Source: Dyella flagellata
GTDB taxonomy: Bacteria; Pseudomonadota; Gammaproteobacteria; Xanthomonadales; Rhodanobacteraceae
Reading direction: 5' to 3'
Assembly: GCF_030160275.1 (NCBI RefSeq)
Contig: NZ_BSOA01000050.1
Location: 1-64,000, forward strand
DNA length: 64,000 nucleotides
Numbering within the stretch: position 1 is the stretch's first letter; each line of letters opens with the position of its first letter. This document shows, one piece after another, positions 63,201 to 64,000 of this stretch. The position numbers and the translations under genes are program-made. The notes below the pieces were generated by a model. That model made no database searches. It was not told the origin of the DNA and was given only the letters and a program-made list of their open reading frames with translations.

Positions 63201-64000
63201 AATGGCTCGCTGGTCGGCGACAGCACCAGCATCGTGGGCAATGTCACTTTCGCGCCGATCAGCGGCGGCAGCGCCAGCCTCACCTTCGATCAAGCCACCA
63301 ATGCTACGTACAACGGTGTGATCAGCGGCAACGGCTCATTGACCAAGAGTGGTGCCGGCACGCTGACCCTGACCGGCAACAACACCTATACCGGTGCCAC
63401 TACGGTCAATGGCGGCATGTTGCAAGTTGCCAACAACAACACCAGCGGCATGGTGACTGGCAATGTGACGAACAACGGCACCATGGCCTTCGCCCGCACC
63501 GACGCTGTCACTTATAACGCCGTGATCAGCGGCAGCGGCAGCGTGGCGCAGATCGGCAGCGGTACGCTGATCCTCGATGGCGTGAATACCTATGCCGGTG
63601 GCACCACGGTACAGGCCGGTACGTTGGAAGTAGGCGACAGCGCGCACAGCAACGCATCCATCCAGAACAACGTGACAGTCAATACCAACGGAACGCTGCG
63701 TGGTCATGGCAGCATCAATGGCAACGTCACCAGCGATGGCACGGTGTGGCCTGGTGGTTCGGTGGGTGTGCTGACAATCAACGGCAACTACACGCAGAAC
63801 GCCGATGCCACGCTGCAGATCGATGTGACGCCGACGCAGGCGTCGGAATTGCTGGTGAACGGCAACGCCAACCTCGCCGGCACGCTACATCTGATTTACG
63901 CGCCAGGCGCTTACAGTACCAATGGCTACACCTTGGTGCAGGCCAACTCGCTGAGCGGTAAATTCACCGCAACGACTTCCACCGGTGTGCCTAGCAACCT
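60225..64000 (+). CDS. Autotransporter adhesin, Gly-rich, incomplete at window end
   Basis: At least 1258 residues and still open at base 64000. GTG 60225 with AGGGAG upstream starts an extended ESPR signal peptide (NRIYRLVWNRAFGVMQVASEFA), with a second hydrophobic part and cleavage near AAFA-AV (about residue 70). Next comes a beta-helix-like start (GSLSWAIIQSNA) and the region 190-860 with twelve Gly-rich repeats. From about 1000, autotransporter-associated beta-strand repeats follow: LTKSGAGTLTLTGNNTYTGA and LILDGVNTYAGGTTVQAGTLEVG. The expected C-terminal barrel lies outside the window. It should be exposed on the surface as an adhesin. Confidence 0.92.
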   Translation, partial: MNRIYRLVWNRAFGVMQVASEFAIAPHGGVCASADDRVPGLAVRPLARALVGMLAPMLLLASPAAFAAVAPQQYNVTQATDDGTGNTVGSLSWAIIQSNAAPGSIIDITLASGNSITVSGNLPAISAATTLESASNVSINAAITGTAPATLLVVGVNNATVAVTGIDGDYGSAALTSGGAGSPGHAGGVAIGGSGFVLNNQSKVSGGVGGAGGYGSRGGTYGTPGGAFFRNAMPGNGANGGAGGTGASGGAGVSGSALRVANTGIVVGGLGGAGGRGGAGSGGGKYVGSPFSSSSAAVGIGGTAGLGGAGANGGNGGNGGAGINTTGVSTLVNTSAIKGGMGGYAGAGGRGGNGGQILAPLRGGIVSGNSGNTGEAGGTGGSGGAGVTGASFNLQNSGLIEGGYGRQGGHGGEGGSGSGFYSPITSGNAGSGGAGGAAGAGGVGGNAVEGSQFTFSNTGTASGGNGGGGGYGGSGGYGGRVGAVNDVTGKGANAGAGAIGGAGGAAVSGNYFTATNDGSLTGGVGGYGGHGGSGGSGGWSTSSLGGIAGNGGSGGNGAAGGHGGAGVIGIGFTFTNNKNVSGGTGGVAGIAGLKGFAGDTVGSTVGENGNDGGSGIGGAGGDGVAGSQFIFANNGTDTGGAGGRGNHGPTGAWGGSYGDVGSIGGVGGAAVNGISATIVNTGTLDGGAGGTGGAGLAGFRAGSAPSVVVGGTGGMGSQGGTGGAGVTGTGFTVTSSQHINGGTGGNGGLGGSGGWGGYGLGGPGGRSGTGGAGGVGGGGGIGVSGAGFTLTNSGAITGGTGGVGGTGGGAYSSTGTAGNGGNGGAGGTGLNGSDFTLINTGTIAGGTGGSAGESGLTVFGSTAGTIGVEGAGGVGVVSNGGSTITTAGSIAGGVSTSGAQADAMDLSGGGNSLVLEAGYAFTGNVVSQSGNTNGGDTVTLGGSSNATFNLGSLGAVGSNAPLQGFAPHLSKSGTSTWTLTGTGNAIQTWTITNGSLVGDSTSIVGNVTFAPISGGSASLTFDQATNATYNGVISGNGSLTKSGAGTLTLTGNNTYTGATTVNGGMLQVANNNTSGMVTGNVTNNGTMAFARTDAVTYNAVISGSGSVAQIGSGTLILDGVNTYAGGTTVQAGTLEVGDSAHSNASIQNNVTVNTNGTLRGHGSINGNVTSDGTVWPGGSVGVLTINGNYTQNADATLQIDVTPTQASELLVNGNANLAGTLHLIYAPGAYSTNGYTLVQANSLSGKFTATTSTGVPSN
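60801..62770 (+). repeat. Twelve imperfect Gly-rich rungs within the adhesin
   Basis: Each unit carries a core of the form F-T-h-T-N-x-G-x-h-x-G-G (for example FTLTNSGAITGGTGG) then a stretch of GGxGGxG. Cores lie near 60810, 60995, 61210, 61398, 61580, 61756, 61938, 62107, 62247, 62412, 62583 and 62726, spaced 140-215 bases. The Gly-rich loops vary in length, while the core is kept. It looks like a beta-solenoid with flexible Gly-rich loops. Confidence 0.8.

Overview
The window comes from a high-GC gammaproteobacterium, most likely Xanthomonadales in the Rhodanobacteraceae (Dyella/Rhodanobacter/Luteibacter-like). This is inferred from base composition, a TonB receptor, an N-glycan-active peptide:N-glycosidase and GH29 fucosidase, a patatin/cNMP protein, Lrp next to phenylalanine hydroxylase, and a REP family with a GTAG head of the kind known from Stenotrophomonas. 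No rRNA, tRNA or CRISPR was seen.

Layout. 1-6000 is core chromosome: a RimK-like ATP-grasp protein, a TonB-dependent receptor and aroE. 6088-14721 is an 8.6-kb integrative element of visibly lower GC that splits a YkgJ-family gene. The first half of that gene (6008-6087) and its last part (14722-14899) would rejoin in frame if the element left. At the left end the element carries a small recombinase-type helix-turn-helix protein, an HUH (rolling-circle Rep-like) protein, an XRE regulator and two small membrane proteins. Next come a TIR-domain protein, a small serine recombinase and a tightly overlapping three-gene operon (TIGR04255-like protein, HTH protein, unknown HDCDL-motif protein). A large serine integrase sits directly beside the right junction. 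The junctions rebuild a convincing dyad-symmetric attP and attB with an AA core.

15000-33400 holds PNGase A, a lipoprotein, a short TonB-energizer-like protein, a gamma-carbonic-anhydrase-like protein, a patatin, oligopeptidase A and a prolyl hydroxylase. It continues with fructose-1,6-bisphosphatase, a DJ-1-like protein lacking its cysteine, GFA, GST and WYL-regulator genes, an overlapping ParB-like/SulP/DUF885 operon, an MbcA/RES toxin-antitoxin pair and an SGNH hydrolase. 33400-45900 holds phhA divergent from Lrp, an MFS gene divergent from tetR with two perfect operators, lipid genes and a degenerate metallo-beta-lactamase-fold protein. A Ycf46-like AAA ATPase, an envelope operon (DUF1328, DUF883-like, YqjE/YqjK-like, AI-2E transporter) and a matrixin-like protein without its catalytic Glu follow. 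46295-53686 is a MexEF-OprN-like efflux operon with a divergent LysR. 53770-60106 holds uppP, an AraC/VOC pair, glnA with overlapping NtrC sites and a sigma-54 promoter, a fucosidase and a sulfotransferase. From 60225 a huge Gly-rich autotransporter adhesin with an ESPR signal runs off the window end.

Two repeat layers cover the core. One is a GTAG-headed REP family (about 17 units at ten sites plus a degenerate half), whose GTAG supplies the stop codon of four genes. The other is a family of G/C-rich hairpins. Neither was seen inside the island.
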